The position numbers and the translations under genes were made by a program. The notes beneath the pieces were generated by a model. It was not told where the DNA came from. It made no database searches and saw nothing but the letters and a program-made list of their open reading frames with translations. A DNA stretch of 64,000 nucleotides from Tribonema minus (Eukaryota; Sar; Xanthophyceae; Tribonematales; Tribonemataceae): NCBI GenBank assembly GCA_017506865.1, contig JAFCMP010000035.1:372001-436000 (forward strand), written 5' to 3'. Below, piece after piece: positions 1 through 26,884 of the stretch (position 1 is its first letter; every line of letters starts with the position of its first letter).

Positions 1-470
1 GCGCGGGCGCAGCGCGGCGCTGGCTGGGCTGCAGTGCCGGCGGCGGGGGCGGCCGACAGTTAGCGCGTTCGCTCTGCTGCTTCTCGGCGTGGCCGCATAT
101 GGTCGTTGCATGCGCGTGCCTTCGCGCCGTTGATAGTATCATAGGAGTTCACAGTACTTGTAAGCATGTCAATGAGGCGACACGAAAGGGCGCTGCGGAT
201 GATGAGTGTTGTGTGCTGCGACCACAAGGCATGACCACAGATATTGGTAGAGCACCACACGGCCTGTTTGAGGGTGTGTTGACTTCCCCTTCATAGAGCT
301 TTGAACAATCCCCTGAGCGGCCCGGCAGCATCATTGCGCATGCCACGTCCCCATCGGCAAAGCGCCGCACAGCCACAAGCGCACGCGCACGTATCGTCTG
401 CCTGCCTGTCTCATTCCCCCCCCCCCCCCCCCCCCCCCCCCGCGTGCACCCGGCGCCCCCGCTGCGGCAG
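1..470 (+). other. Upstream intron/5' region of the ClpB gene
   Basis: No exon can be assigned here with confidence. The stretch precedes the first recognisable ClpB exon and should be intron. A run of 26 C (416-441) lies 29 bases before the acceptor ctgcggcag at 462-470 and probably acts as its pyrimidine tract. The N-terminal and first AAA domain of ClpB must lie to the left of the window. Confidence 0.5.
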
Positions 471-3400
471 GTCGGCGAGGTGGTGAGCCGCGCCACGGGC
501 GTGCCCATCGGCCAGCTGCTGGCCAGCGAGACGCGCAAGCTGCTGCACATGGAGGACGCGCTCGCCAAGCGCGTGGTGGGCCAGGTACGTGTGTATGCAG
601 GTAGGTAGGTAGGTATGCTTGCAACCTGTACGACCATCGTGTGGGAGAGAGGGCGGCGCACGGCACGAGGCGTGTGCTCAGACAGGTACGTACGCATGCT
701 TACAACCCGCACGACCATCCCGCAGTACAGAGGGCGACGCCCGGCACACGCCGTGCGTCAAGAGGGGGCGCGCGCTATGAATGAATGGCACGCTCGCAGC
801 GCCGCATGTCGTCGATCGCGTCGCGCGAAGGTTGCACGCAGAGCGCTGGCACTGTGCTTGCCATGAGAGCCAGCAATTGAGGGCGCCGCAGGTGACCATC
901 TGTGGCGCTGCGACCGCCGCATCGCTGTCGCAGTCGGCTTCAGCGGGGCGCCAGCGACTCAGGTTTTAGTCTGATGCAAATGGCGTGTGCAGGCTGCGCC
1001 CATCTTGGATCTGGTCGGTGCAGTCGATCTGGCCGTGCGTTTTCGTGTTTAGGCGCCCCGGGCTCACTGAGCCCAGTATGCCATTCAGTGGCCGCTGGTG
1101 CCACGATGCACTCTACAGCGGTACACAAGTCAAATCGTACCTGAGCTGGCATGTATGCACTGTGCAGCACCACAGATCACTGTGCAGCACCACAGATCAA
1201 TCACGCGAGTGCGCAGCGCTGCCCGGCAACAGCTGCCATGTGTGACCCTGCAGGCGCGAAGCGCATGCGGTGCGCGCGCGCGCCTGTGTGTCCTGGTGAC
1301 GCTGCTCAGCTGAGCTGGGTGCCGGTGATGACGGAGCACATTCTGCAGCGCCTCTATCGCCAGCACTTGGGATGTACGGCCATGACGACTGCGACTCGCT
1401 GCTGACACGCGCGCCCCGCCCCGTCCTTGTTTGCGCCCTTTGCGCCCTGCCTGACAGGACGATGCCATCAAGGCTGTATCCAACTGCGTCAGGCTCGCCC
1501 GAGCCGGTGAGTGTGGTGCTCATGCCACACCAACCGCGTGGTTTTACTGCGACTTTCTTCTGATCCTGACCGCTAAAATGTGGGCGTCGCTGACAAGTCA
1601 ATCGCGCACGTCATTGGTAGTGGCGCTGTCTTAGTCGGTGGTGGCTCTGCAGCATTTCTATGCGTCAGATGTGCCGCGCATGGCTTGTCATCGTGCTGTG
1701 CTTACTACCCTGCAGACACAGCGGTAACATCTGGTTCACCTGCTGCGCAAGCCCATGCAGTCTGCTGATCGATGACGGTTGAACCTTGAGCGCACATGCG
1801 AGCATTCTGGGGCTAAAAACAAAAGAAAAACTGGCGCCGCTTTGCTCTTGTCTCTGTGTTGGTTCCTGCAGGTCTGCGCTCCCACACGCGGCCACTGGGG
1901 GTGTTCATGTTCTTAGGTAGGTCACCATGAGCCCCCCGAGTCGCGTGTGCTCCGAGCCACGGGTAGCAGTGCTCAGCACTGTGCTGCCTGATGAGCACGC
2001 CAACGTCATAGTCAGTGGTCCCGTGTCTAGCCGCTGCCAATTTGCATGGAGTATCGCTTCATGTGATGGCTGAAGCCAAGTACTTGGTGAACAGGCTTGC
2101 CCCGCACGATGCCGCTCACCGTTTCTCGTCGACGATCTCAAGTCACAGTTATGCAAGACTTAGTTCACTGCCACAGCCGCTGGTTGCGCGTTCAAAGATC
2201 AGCAGCCAGACAGTCCTAGCACCAGCGCTGTCGTATACTTTGACGATGGCGTGACAATGAGCGTCATTAGCTGCGCACATCTAGGTTCGTGGCCGTGGCA
2301 CTCCGGTCGCTCCTGAGGCTGACTTCCGAGTGACCGCGCACAGCAATGGCATGAGATGTCACTGGTGCTCAGATGCACAGTGCCCCGTGCCGCAGTGTAA
2401 TTGGTGCACACACACAATGGCCTGTCGGCGCGCGCGAGCACGATCAATCTCAACCGAGCGCGCCTGTGCGTGCCGCAGGCCCCACCGGCGTCGGCAAGAC
2501 GGAGCTGACCAAGGCGCTGGCAGAGTTCCTATTCCAGGTGGGCCATGCCACTTGCTGATGTCCCGCGCGCTCTCACCTGTATATACCACACTTAGTCTAT
2601 GGCATGTGCCACTGTCCACATGCTCAACTTGCGGGTTGATTGTGGCCAGTAGGTGTCACAGGGGTGTGGCAACCTTGGGCCTCGTGGCTCATCTGAGGAA
2701 TTATGCAGTTGGCTCTTGTCGCGGCTTACAGGCAGCAGGCAGGGACACGGAACTGCAGATGATGAATTTGGTGCGGAAGTTGTGGGTTAGCCAGGAGATG
2801 CACAACATGCCCAGCAAGTGCGAATGCATGAATTCATCCATGAATCCTACCAAGTGCTCATCATCTGTCCACATGCAGCCCTTGTTTGCGCGATCTCCTT
2901 TCCATTTTCTCCAGCCGACTGTCTTGCCGCGGTGCACCGAGACCTCGCCCTTGCACATTGCATCAGGGTTAGCATAAGAGCTGCGCAGCGTCCGCCATGC
3001 TTGTACCCTCTCGCCTCGGGCCAGTCCTTTGCACATGAAACGTACACGGCCGTTGTAAAGCACGAACCCAGGGTATGCATGGAGCGGCAAATGACAAAGG
3101 CATGCGCAAGGCACAGCCAGCAGATGAAACTACTACAGGGCCAGGAGCGGCATCACCTCTGTGGCCGTCGATGACTGGACGATTGTGCTTCAGTTGCGCC
3201 TGCTTGAGTGTTTGCGCGCTTGCTGCCACCGCCGCGCCGCCTGCTGCGCAGTCGGAGTCTGCGATTGTCCGCGTGGACATGTCAGAGTACATGGAGCGGT
3301 TCAGCGTCAGCAGGCTCATTGGCGCGCCGCCGGGCTACGTGGGGTATGAGGAGGGCGGAAGTGAGTGAAAGGGAAGCTGCTGGATGTGAGCGCGCGAATG

Positions 3401-6400
3401 TGCTTCATGGATGATACCAAGTTGAGCGCATGGGTGCAAAGAAATGATGAGCGCCCTCGCCCCTGAGCGCATCAGCCATCGCGCGCTTGCAGATGAGATG
3501 TTGCTCTACTCTGCCTGGTTACCTCGCGCTAGTAGGGCCTCCACACTCAGGCGGCATTCGGCTAGGCTCGCTGAGCATGCAGGGCATCAGCATCACCCTT
3601 GTGCTGCTGATTGACCGACGCCCCCCCATGCGACTTGCATTGTGCGTGTGGCGCAGCGCTGACGGAGGCGGTTCGGCGCCGCCCCTACCAGGTCATCCTG
3701 CTGGACGAGTTTGAGAAGGCACACAGAGAGGTGAGGGAGACGCTCAGCTCACCTCCTCTCGAGCCGCGAAAGTTGCAAATGCGAACGCTATGCTTTTTGA
3801 AATGTACTTTGTTGTAAATGCTGGCAACTCACAGTAAGCTTTCGAGCCCGGAGAAGGTGAACGGTTGTGCTGGGGCGGAGCCCGTGGTTTGTGGTTGCCT
3901 GAACGGCGATTGCGTTTGTGGTTTTTCGATACGGATAGAGTTGCTTTCGGCGCGCAAAGAGGTGACAAATGAAACGCCACAACGGGCGTGCACTCAAAGT
4001 ACAAAACAAGAGTGAGTCGGGCCATCGCAGAATGTCAGCACTTGGTTTGGTCACGCGATTCGGTGCTGCGCTCACCACAGTGAGGGAAGGCATGAGTCTA
4101 CCAGTCGCTGACAGTACCCTGCGCCTGGTGCCAGTAGCGGCCTGCGTCAGGCCTCTCCGTCTCAACAAGTATTGCTGCTGCCGCATCACTGGCCTTAAGG
4201 TGCCATTACATTTCCATGCGGCCTTGAACGTGCTCCAACGAGCAGCTTGTGCAGTTGACATAAGATCCCGCGCTTGCGTATCATGGCATGCCAGATTTGC
4301 ACATGGCCGTCCGCAGTCCTGGCGCATTGCAAACGCGCCTCTCGCGTCTTGCCTGTACGACAGTCGGGCGCGCCTGAGGCACTCTCGGAGCTGACTGCAA
4401 CAGCTTGAAGCTGGCCAGCGCCTCTCATGCAGCTGCGGACTTAACTCAATCTCGGATAGCGCGAGCGCGCTGCCGCTGGTGCCGCCATTGCTGCTGCCGC
4501 TGCCTTTTGCGTGACGCTGCATACCTCGTGCCCTGCTTCTGTCCCCGCCGCTACAGGTTGCCAACCTCCTGCTGCAGGTTTTTGACGAGGGGCGCCTGAC
4601 GGACTCGCAGGGGCGCGTCATTGACTTCCGGTCAACGCTCATCATCATGACGTCCAATCTGGGTAAGTAGGCGGAGGCGCTTTCCGCAAGAAGGCGTTCC
4701 ACTCTGTCCGTGGCGTCGAGTCTGGGAATGCGCAATCTGCAGACTCTTAGCGAGGGGTGCATCCGGAGGGGGGGAATGAGTCTTGCGTATTTGAGGCACG
4801 CCATACCGCCTGCACACGTGCAGCTCGCCTGACAGCAGTGCGGTGGTTGCAGAGAAGTTTGTTGCACATGCTGCTAGATGTATGTGTCGTCTCCTTTCGC
4901 TGATGCTTGTGGGTCTTCCTGCATCCCCTCAACTTATCGTGGCCTTGGCGTCTGTGTGCTGCTGCGTGCCCGTGCATGCAGGGTCTGACATACTGTACGA
5001 GAGCGATCCGGTGAGAAGCATGCAAACCGCATGCACGCAGCACTTGCGCTCGTGCGCAACGACTTGCCTGCATGGGGCAGAAGTTTCGGCTTGAGCTTGG
5101 TTGAGCGGAGTTCAGCATCAGCTTAGCGCTTCCTTCCACACTCTGGATGCCCTGAGGTCCACTCGAGTTTTGCGCACTTCAGCTACTCGCAGACCAGGCA
5201 GTGCCCAATAGGTTGCGGCAGCATAGGTGTCACACAGAGATCGCACCATTATGATTGTCATCTACCGTTGCTTACAGCGGCATGTTGTATCGACACAGTG
5301 TTGTGGCGGGGCCATTGTGACAACTGCGACTTGGTCATGCATTGCTGCGTTGCTTGCTTCACGACACCAATTGTTAACATTACAGCCGAGACCTTGAGGC
5401 GGCCGGTGGCACAGTGCACGTGCCACCCTCCGTCTCATTGGGTATGAGCGCATGCCTTGCTCCCATACGAAAGCGCACTGTTTGTTTGAAACGCGCCGTT
5501 TTGGGCCCTCCGCGCCCGACAGGACCTGGACGTGTCTCTGCTGAAGCCGCAAGTCATGGCGCGCGTCGCGCAGCACTTTCCCCCAGGTAACGATCGCCCT
5601 TCCTCCCTGCACGAACTGTGCTTGCCGCAGCCAGTGTCACAGTGCTCAGCGGATCACACATGGGCATCCACTGAGCATCACCATGTGCACATCGGGCGGC
5701 GGTGTGGCGGAGCACGCACCATTAGGGCTGCGCTGCCTCCCGCCCTGCGTGCGCAATGCGCCTGCGACTCCCTTCTCAGGCTGTGCACAGGAGCGTGCGC
5801 TGCTCTGCGTTTACGACGGTCGCTGGCTCATGCCAGTGGCATGGAGGCAGCTCGCGGTTGCCACCGCAAAAACCTTTTGAACAATTCGCCAAGCTTCGCA
5901 AATGAGCAGAAATCAACCAGAGCCTTCGAAGTGGGCGCCCAATGGCATCTCGCTGAGTAGGTTGTGACACTTGGCATGTTTGCTGTCCATTGCGGTGCTG
6001 CAGAGTTCCTGAACCGCGTGGATGACATGGTCCTGTTCAACAGGCTCAAGCGCGCGCAGATGAGCGGCATCGTTGAGATCCAGCTCAAGGAGGTTAGTAA
6101 TGCTGCTCGCTTGCCATCACAGGGCGCGTAGAACTGCGCATTACGCGTTGATGTAGGCATCGTGCAGGGTGACGCCGCAGCGCTCACCAAAGTAGACAAT
6201 ATGACCAGGCAGCATGTGGATGTGCTATCCACAAGAGAAGACGGGGCAGTGCCGCCCCCTTGCTGAGTGCTTTCCACGGCAGACATAGGCCTGCCTGCTC
6301 AGCATGAGCAACATCGAGCTGAAGAACTACAGAGCAGCGCTCAGCCTGAGCGACTGCATGTCACCGTTGACCAATCTGCAGTGCTTGTTAGCCTGTGCTC

Positions 6401-7689
6401 ATGTGGCCGAAGCAGCAGCTGTGCATCTGCAAGGTGTGACAGTGAGGGGGTCCAGCAGTCCAGCAGCTGTGGCAGGCGCTCCTAGCCCTGGGCGCTGCAT
6501 TGCGGTCTCTCAACACAAGTGCGCATGTTAGCGTTCCCTCAACTTGCGGCGCATGAAACTGCCTCTGCCGCTACCCACCCTGCTGACTACAGGTGCAGTC
6601 GCTGCTGTCCGACAAGCGCATCATCCTGGAGACGCCGCCCGAAGTCGTGGAGTGGCTGGCGGACACCGGCTTTGACCCCAGGTGAGGAGGGAGCGCTGCG
6701 TCACATACCAAGCGTGCACCGCTTTGACACATTGCACAGAACACGGTGCTCCGGGGCTAGGATGCCTGATTGCATCATGTACTGGGGCGTAAGTTCGGCT
6801 GCATGCATGCGCCAGTGCTTGCTGCGCTGGGGGTGCGCATGCCTTGGCTAATGGCCACGCGACGCATTTCCAACAGCTGGGCTGGCGCCATGCCAGTCTT
6901 GACGTGCCGTTCGCGGTCGCCCGTTTCAAGCACCGCGGTATGCGCGTTCACACTTGCACGCACCAGCAGTGCCCTCCGCTGCTCATTCAGTGACGGGAGT
7001 AAGGCTCTTGTGAGGCTGGTGGCGCAGCGTTTTCACATGCCTATGCAAGGGGATAGTGCAGGAGATGTGAGTGACTGGGCTATCGCAATGTGAGAGTGCA
7101 TGCTTGTTCGTACTGCAGCATCATGGGAGAGACAGGCTCAATGCTGTTTCGATCTACTGGCATCAGTTGGGGGTGCAGTTTGTCGCGCCGGCTCTTGATG
7201 CTCGCATGCGCAAGAGGCGGACGAATCGTGTTGTGAAGCGTGCATGCAAGCCTTGGTAGCCAAGGCCAGTGCCCAGTGCGATACCTATGGTAGAAACCCC
7301 CATTGGGGCTTTTCGTGCCCTGAGCAACTTTGATGATTCATCATTGGTACCTACTTCAGAAGTATGCTATGCTAATCTCAGTAGCCCAGGCCTCTGCGTG
7401 TTTTTCCATGGCACGTGCAAGCAACGCCCAGCCCGCTCTGACACCGAATCGTGCCCACCACTGGCGCGGCAACCGCAGACTTGGCGCCCGCCCGCTGAAG
7501 CGCGCCATTGCCGCCTACCTGCTGGACCCGCTGGCCAACCTCATCCTCGAGTCGCGCTGCCCGGAGGGCAGCTACGTCAAAGTGCGCGTGGGGGCGGACA
7601 ACCGCCTCGACTTTGACATCACCACCGACCTGGCAGACACCAAAGAGGTCGCGCTGGGCCCTGCGGACACTGCCGTCGAGGTCGTGTGA
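471..7689 (+). CDS. CLPB: ClpB/Hsp100-type disaggregase, C-terminal half (12 exons, 5' partial)
   Basis: ATP-driven protein disaggregase that works with Hsp70; organelle or cytosol cannot be decided because the N-terminus is off-window. Exons: 471-584, 1458-1506, 1872-1916, 2479-2537, 3252-3360, 3657-3730, 4557-4662, 4982-5010, 5523-5586, 6004-6092, 6593-6681, 7479-7689. They total 1038 bases (345 residues plus TGA) and all phases agree. The first exon is the end of the middle domain ([10 protein letters not shown]). Then come Walker A GPTGVGKT (exon 4), the pore loop GYVGYEEGG (exon 5), Walker [12 protein letters not shown] (exon 6), sensor-1 MTSN (exon 7), an Arg-finger region EFLNRVD (exons 9-10) and sensor-2 GARPLKR (exon 12). 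This is the complete second AAA module with its small domain. Exon 8 is a 29-base micro-exon. The spliced architecture excludes a bacterial contaminant. Confidence 0.95.
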
Positions 7690-9285
7690 TGGGCGGCGGA
7701 AGCACTCTCTTTCGAACAGCAGGGTCCAGCCGCAATGGACTGATGCTGTATCAGGTGCATGTGATTGTTCTGTTCAGAAACGGGGGTAAATCAGCATGCA
7801 TCCATGGGAAGCAGGGCTTGAGGGGGAGGCGGAGTTGGCCGGGAAGTTGAAATATATCAGCTACACGTTTGTAAGTGCGCAATGGCCGCCCGCCCCTGTC
7901 ATGGGCACTTCACACTCAGATCTGAGGTTGGCCACCAGGCGGCATGCTGAAGAAAACTTTGGTGCCAAGGTAATTTTGAATGCGCCATGACTGGTGTCGG
8001 CGCAGTCTTGGCTGTCGCTTCAGCCCCACGCAACTCACTGAATCACATGATGCACAACGCATCCAACAGATGGCCGACCCGCTGATGATGCAAGGCTGTA
8101 AATAACGTACCTTCATACAGTAATATCTTCACTTGTTCCGGTGTATTATCGTGCTGGGCTGCCTGCCTGTTCCGAATTCCTCTGCAAGATGAAATCAATT
8201 GCTGTTCATACCTAAATGGGTGCACTTCTCATATGCATTACAGTGCCGCTCATGGGCAGCGGCATCGCATGCAGTGTATGCAACTCCAGTGCGCTGGCAT
8301 GCATGCTGTATGCAAACCTTCACAACGCCAAAATGCACGAGGCAGTGCCCGCCACATCACTTGTATACAGAGTCAAAGGTGGACTGACATGAAAAGCAAG
8401 TTGCTTTCTCAACAGGATGCGTTCATCAAGCCCATAAACCGCAGTACCATGCGTTGTTGCGTTCTGCATCTGATGATCAGAGCACGTTTTTCTAATCCTT
8501 GAGGCAGATCAGGAGCCACATTGGACAACCCACAACTTAAGTGAGCAAGCCGCCATCCCGGTGGCGCCAACGATGGTAGTAACGTGTCGAAATGATGGGA
8601 GCATAGCAGGTAGCTGCAGGCGACGGTCATGGTGAACCTACTCTTGCGCTGTGGGCCAGCTGTGGCACAACGGGGGAGAAACATGTCGAGGTGATCGCGC
8701 GGTAGTCCTGTGTAGCAGACTGGGGGGCAATGCACGGCGTTTCGCGAGCACACGCGGCCGTTGACGTGTGCGATGGTCAGGGGAAACTTTCATGTTTCAA
8801 GCATTGCCGCTGACAACAGGTGATGATCAAAGAAGTCACTGACTCATGTCCCCAAGTGTTGGGCGTCACAACGAGCTGCCTCACTCAACACGGGTGAGCC
8901 CAGCTTTGCCGAGGGTGTATGATTCGAAAGGACTATTGCCGACGAGGCCAGCCGGATAAGGATGATATGCTGCTTCATCACAGAAGAGCGCAGTTTCAAG
9001 CACCAAGAACGAGCGCAAGCCTCAGCGCCAGCGAGCGCAGCGCGCAGTTGACCGTTATTTTCAACTTGAAAATGTCTCTCCAGCCAGCAGCGGGGCGTGG
9101 CGCATTGCTGATGAAGGACGTCTATATTTACGCCATTGCGCCAGATTTGCATTGCTTCCAACTGCTACGGCAAGCGTTCCGTTGTGTGTTACCGTGTTTT
9201 TCGTTTCGCGACGAAACTTCAACAACAAAATTCAACTGCGGGTTCTCTACCCAAACAGTGACGCGACAGCTTGCCAAGGCTGTGG
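7690..9285. other. Intergenic region between ClpB and the HAD phosphatase
   Basis: No conserved protein or RNA gene was recognised. The stretch should hold the ClpB 3' UTR and polyadenylation signal and the promoter of the next gene; both genes run to the right. Open frames here are short and resemble nothing known. Confidence 0.5.
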
Positions 9286-10938
9286 ATGCTGGCGAGGCTG
9301 TTGGTATGGACGGCGCTACCAGCGGCAACCCTGTGCTTGCAGGTCATGCAGCCTCAGCTGGTCCGGGCAAGACCGCTCCTGTTTCTACTTGATCGAGATG
9401 GCGTCATCAACAAGGTACGTGTGCACACACCGTGCAGTCCTTCGCCAACGGAACATCGCTAGCATAGTTGTGTTCCCGGCATGATGACTCATACCGTGCC
9501 TGCTTGTCATGGCGTTGCGTGAGAGGACGTTGTCACCTCCGTGTAAAACGACGTGTAAAACGAGTGTTCTGAAACTCTCTCGAGGCTCCAGATCGTCACG
9601 TCTTGGCGTTGGGGCAGAAGTGCCACTCTTGGTGTCATGCTGGCGCTGGTGGTGTACATGCCTTCTGTGAGAGCCGTAAACACATTTTCATGCAGCGTCC
9701 TCCTGTCTGTTGTACTTCAGATGACGCAACGGTCAACGAAGCCTCTTGGAGACTTTCGCATTCCACCAGCAAATGCACAACCAGCAGCACACATTTCTCA
9801 ACAAGCGCCTGGCCGATTGGAGTGTTGTGGCAGTTTTCATATGTTGACGCCACCTTCACCCTTGCAGGATGTTGGCTCCCCCGGCGTCGTGCGACCTGAA
9901 GACTTCGAGCTCCTGCCGGGCTCAGCACGCGCCATCGCGAAGTTGAATAGCGAGGGCCACTATGTGTGCGTGTGCACAAACCAGTCTGCAGTGGGAAAGG
10001 GCATCATGAGCGAGACCGCATTGCGAGCAGTGCACGCCAAGATGGTGGATCTGGTCCGGGCCGAAGGGGGGTGTTTTGACCGTATCTTCGCCTGTTGCGA
10101 GGTGAGTCGCAATGTGTACACATGGTACTGGACACCACCTCGCCACCTTTTGATTTTAGTGCAGTCACAGAGAGGCGACGGTCATAGCAGCTCGGCACGT
10201 GCCCCGGACTCAGCAGCTGTGACAGTACTCCGAGCATGGCAGCTAGTGCTTCGGTTGGTCAACCCATGCGCTGCGCGCTGGCTGCTCGCTGGCTGCGCAG
10301 CGTAGCGCAACATCATAGCATGCCAGCGAGCGCCATTGATATGCACATGCACAGCGCCAACATCATAGCATGCCAGCGAGCGCCATTGATATGCATATGC
10401 ACAGCGCCAACAACCGGTCTCACCGCCGGCACAGCACAAATACGCCTGCCCGGCACTCTTCTCCGTCATCCATGCTCACCTCCGCAGCGGCAGCAGCCCA
10501 ACACCACTGCCCTCACTCCTCTGCCACTGCTATCCGCTGTACTCACGCGCGCCGCGTCAGACGGAAGCGCAGGCCGCGCTCAGCGGCTCCGCGCGCCGCA
10601 AGCCCGACCCCGGCATGCTGCTGGAGGCGATGGCCGTGGTGCGCGCGCGCAACGCCGCGGCGGCCGCGCCGCAGCGCTGCGTGTTCATCGGCGACGCGCT
10701 CTCCGACATGCGCGCGGCGGCGGCGGCCGGCGTCGCGCGACGCGTGCTGGTGACCTCCAGCCCGCACGGCGTCGCCGCCGCGGCCGCCGCGGCAGCCGCC
10801 GCCGCGGACGATGCGGCGGGCCTCGCGTTCGAGGTGCAGCCTACCTTGGAGGCTGCCGTGCGCGCAGTGCTCGGCGCGGAGGTGCTGCTGACGGAGCGGC
10901 GGCTGCAGGGCGAGGGGCAGGCGCTGGGAGCGCTATAG
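9286..10938 (+). CDS. HAD-superfamily phosphatase, GmhB/histidinol-phosphatase-like (3 exons)
   Basis: Mg-dependent phosphatase of HAD subfamily IIIA. Exons 9286-9414, 9868-10101 and 10561-10938 join in phase 0 to give 246 residues. Motif I is LLDRDGVIN (nucleophile D36, acid/base D38), motif II is CTNQSAVGKG, the motif III Lys is in RRKPDPGML, and motif IV is FIGDALSDMRAA. The order and spacing match heptose-1,7-bisphosphate 7-phosphatase and relatives. The Cys/His zinc loop that normally precedes RKP in GmhB is not visible; either it is lost or a small exon in 10102-10560 was missed. The first 20 residues (from ATG 9286) are hydrophobic and could be a targeting peptide; a later Met at 9346 is an alternative start. 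The C-terminal part carries Ala runs coded by GC-rich triplets. The substrate is unknown. Confidence 0.85.
10305..10410 (+). repeat. Two-copy tandem repeat, about 51 bp unit
   Basis: Two nearly identical copies of a unit starting aacatcatagcatgccagcg and ending cacatgcacagcgcc lie head to tail in intron 2 of the HAD phosphatase gene. They differ by a single base (cacatg versus catatg). The near identity points to a recent duplication. Confidence 0.9.
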
Positions 10939-13208
10939 CTCTGCCTGTGTGCAGGCGCTGCAGCGTAACTGTACGTGTGTATGTATGTGCGAGGGTATTC
11001 GTGGCGTGTACGTTTTGTGCATCGTCAGTCGTATCGTGGGAACCGGCCGCTGCCTGCCAGTGAAGCAGCCACAGTACTGGTGTGCATTGGCGCGGCGCTG
11101 CGCTGCGTTGCTTATTGGCTGCAGCTGCAGCGGCGGACTCAACCAACTTAACTAGTGCGCGACTCACATCTGCAAACAGTTTGGCACCTGCGGTTTTAGC
11201 AGCGTGCGGCAAATGGTTGTCTAGGATGTTTAGTGGATCGGTGGTAGCACACAGTTTTGGGTTCAGCGAGGTTTGCCAATTGCAAGATTTTGTGCACAAC
11301 AACAGTCGTGGATCACGTGAATTTTGGGCAGCAAGCCGCACGCTTTTACTTTTTTTTTAAAGCAGTTTTTGGCTTCAGTTTTGACCCGCTGTGTTGCCAC
11401 AAGGTCTTGCACCAGAGGTGAATGGAAACGAATCAAAAGATCGTAGAGCTCTAGAATGATGGCTGTTGTTTCAGCTGCAGCTTGCCAGTCTACATTTTGT
11501 ACCTGCTGCACTTGGTGTTCATGCATGTCCTGCGCTCTGCATCCGGCGCTGGCGTACACGGAAGTGTACACGCCATGACAGCAGCACATGTCACACAGGC
11601 AACAGCTGGATGAGCGCTGCCACGCTGCAGGGATCTTGGTGACCACATGCGTGATGTCTGCAGCAATCATTATCACGCCATGGTGCAATTGAGCTCGCTC
11701 GTCATGGCCCTGGTTTCTTGCACAGTATTCAAAAGCATTGGTCATGCAGTGTTGCATCTAATTAATGCCGTTGCATCTGACCCGAGGCAATTTCTGATGC
11801 GCATCATATATATTGTGGCTACAAGCCATTCACGTTCCGCAAAATCTATGAACAGATACATACCCTGCCTTTACGGCCATTTGCACACACACTCTGCCAG
11901 CACAAGTACCCCCCCAATCACTACAGCAATGTAGCAAACAGACTTGCTAAATGTCCTGCGAGCTGAGTCATTGAAGTGGTTGTTCCCAGCAACTGGCACT
12001 GCTGGCACCTTGTGCTCTTGTGGTACCCCCAGACTTCCATGTAGAAAACTTCGAATCCGTGGCAATTTGCGCACCCCCTGCTTGCATTTGTAGAATGTGT
12101 AAGGGTGTGTCCGAGCCTCCCTCAATGGCTGATGAGCTTCTGCCTATGTCTTTGTATGGCAGGTGATGATGTCCTATATATTGTCACGGCCTGCGTCCGT
12201 CAAAAATGATCAACCATGTCCGTTTGTGATGTAAGCGGCCTTCACATGTGCAACAGTGCTTCAATGCAATGAATACATTGCATTTTGTTAGCTCATGTTC
12301 TCTTGCTTTTGACAACTCACGTCAGTACATGCCACCCCTTCCTTTGTTCTCGCGCTTGTGGGGTCAGCTGTCAGCAGTAATGTCTGCGTCATCCCATACA
12401 GATGCCCACTTGTGATGTGCAACACGCAAATGGCAGTGCTCGTATGTTTTCATCTCTTGCCGGTGCGCATGTGCAAGCATAGCATTGCAGCAACAACGTG
12501 CGCCATACAAGCCCCTACTGCTGGGGTACACTGACGTGCTTGCACAAGCATACGCCCGATGCGCACAAGTCATGCACGGCCCTTCACAGGGCAGATGAGT
12601 CGAGCATGCGGCAAACTGCTCAAGCACAGCAAGCGTCACAGTTGTCCTGCATCTGTCGAGGCAAACACCACTTGCTTGATATTCACAGCGCTAAGCGGCA
12701 GGGGCACCTCCCACCGCAGGGCCCATCTGCCACGCGCGCGCACATCACCACAAAAAGTAAGTTGGTTTCCCGCGCGCCTGCGCGCAGCATTGCGAGAGAG
12801 ACGTTCGCGCGAATACCAGTACGGTGCGGCTCCGCAACCTAACGCAGTCGGTGCCGTCATTGCTGCACACTTCGGGCGGCCGCTGCTCGCTGCAGCACTC
12901 CCGGCTTGGGCTGCGTCGCAACAGTCGCGATGAAGCAGGGGAGCGGTGGGTACGTCAGCGATGCGCACGCCATTGTACGGACAGAGTGGAGCACGACAGA
13001 TCGCATGCCACGGCAGTGCATGCAGTAAGGCCGACGATGCCTGGATGAAAGATTCTCGTTCTTCACTGGATTGGCAAGCTGCCATGACGCAAGATGCGAA
13101 GTTGCATTTGACAGCGGTATCGCTGATCAGTGCGCAGCACGGATGACAGACGGCGTTGATGGTGCACTGATGACAACGGCCAAGCGCTTCTGCGACTGAA
13201 GATGTGTG
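10939..13208. other. Convergent intergenic region, no gene recognised
   Basis: This stretch lies between the stop of the plus-strand HAD phosphatase and the end of the minus-strand FTSH4-like gene, so it should hold both 3' UTRs. It is less GC-rich than the coding parts. An open frame of about 160 codons on the minus strand (11263-11757) has no recognisable motif and is probably chance. I see no tRNA or other structural RNA. Confidence 0.5.

Positions 13209-26884
<13,676 letters not shown>

Noticed and set aside
1159..1199. Two-copy 20-bp repeat (actgtgcagcaccacagatc) considered as a CRISPR-like or regulatory array
   Set aside because: Only two adjacent copies without spacers, within a ClpB intron; a simple tandem duplication.
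2330..2977. Plus-strand open frame of 215 codons in the ClpB gene
   Set aside because: Only the part at 2479-2537 (Walker A exon) is coding; the rest is intron left open by chance, beyond a good donor at 2538.
10370..10753. Alternative frames over the third exon of the HAD phosphatase
   Set aside because: Only the frame carrying RRKPDPG and FIGDALSDM matches HAD motifs; other frames are GC-driven shadows.
11263..11757. Minus-strand open frame of 164 codons
   Set aside because: No motif, start context or splice partners; it lies in a convergent 3' region and is compatible with chance.
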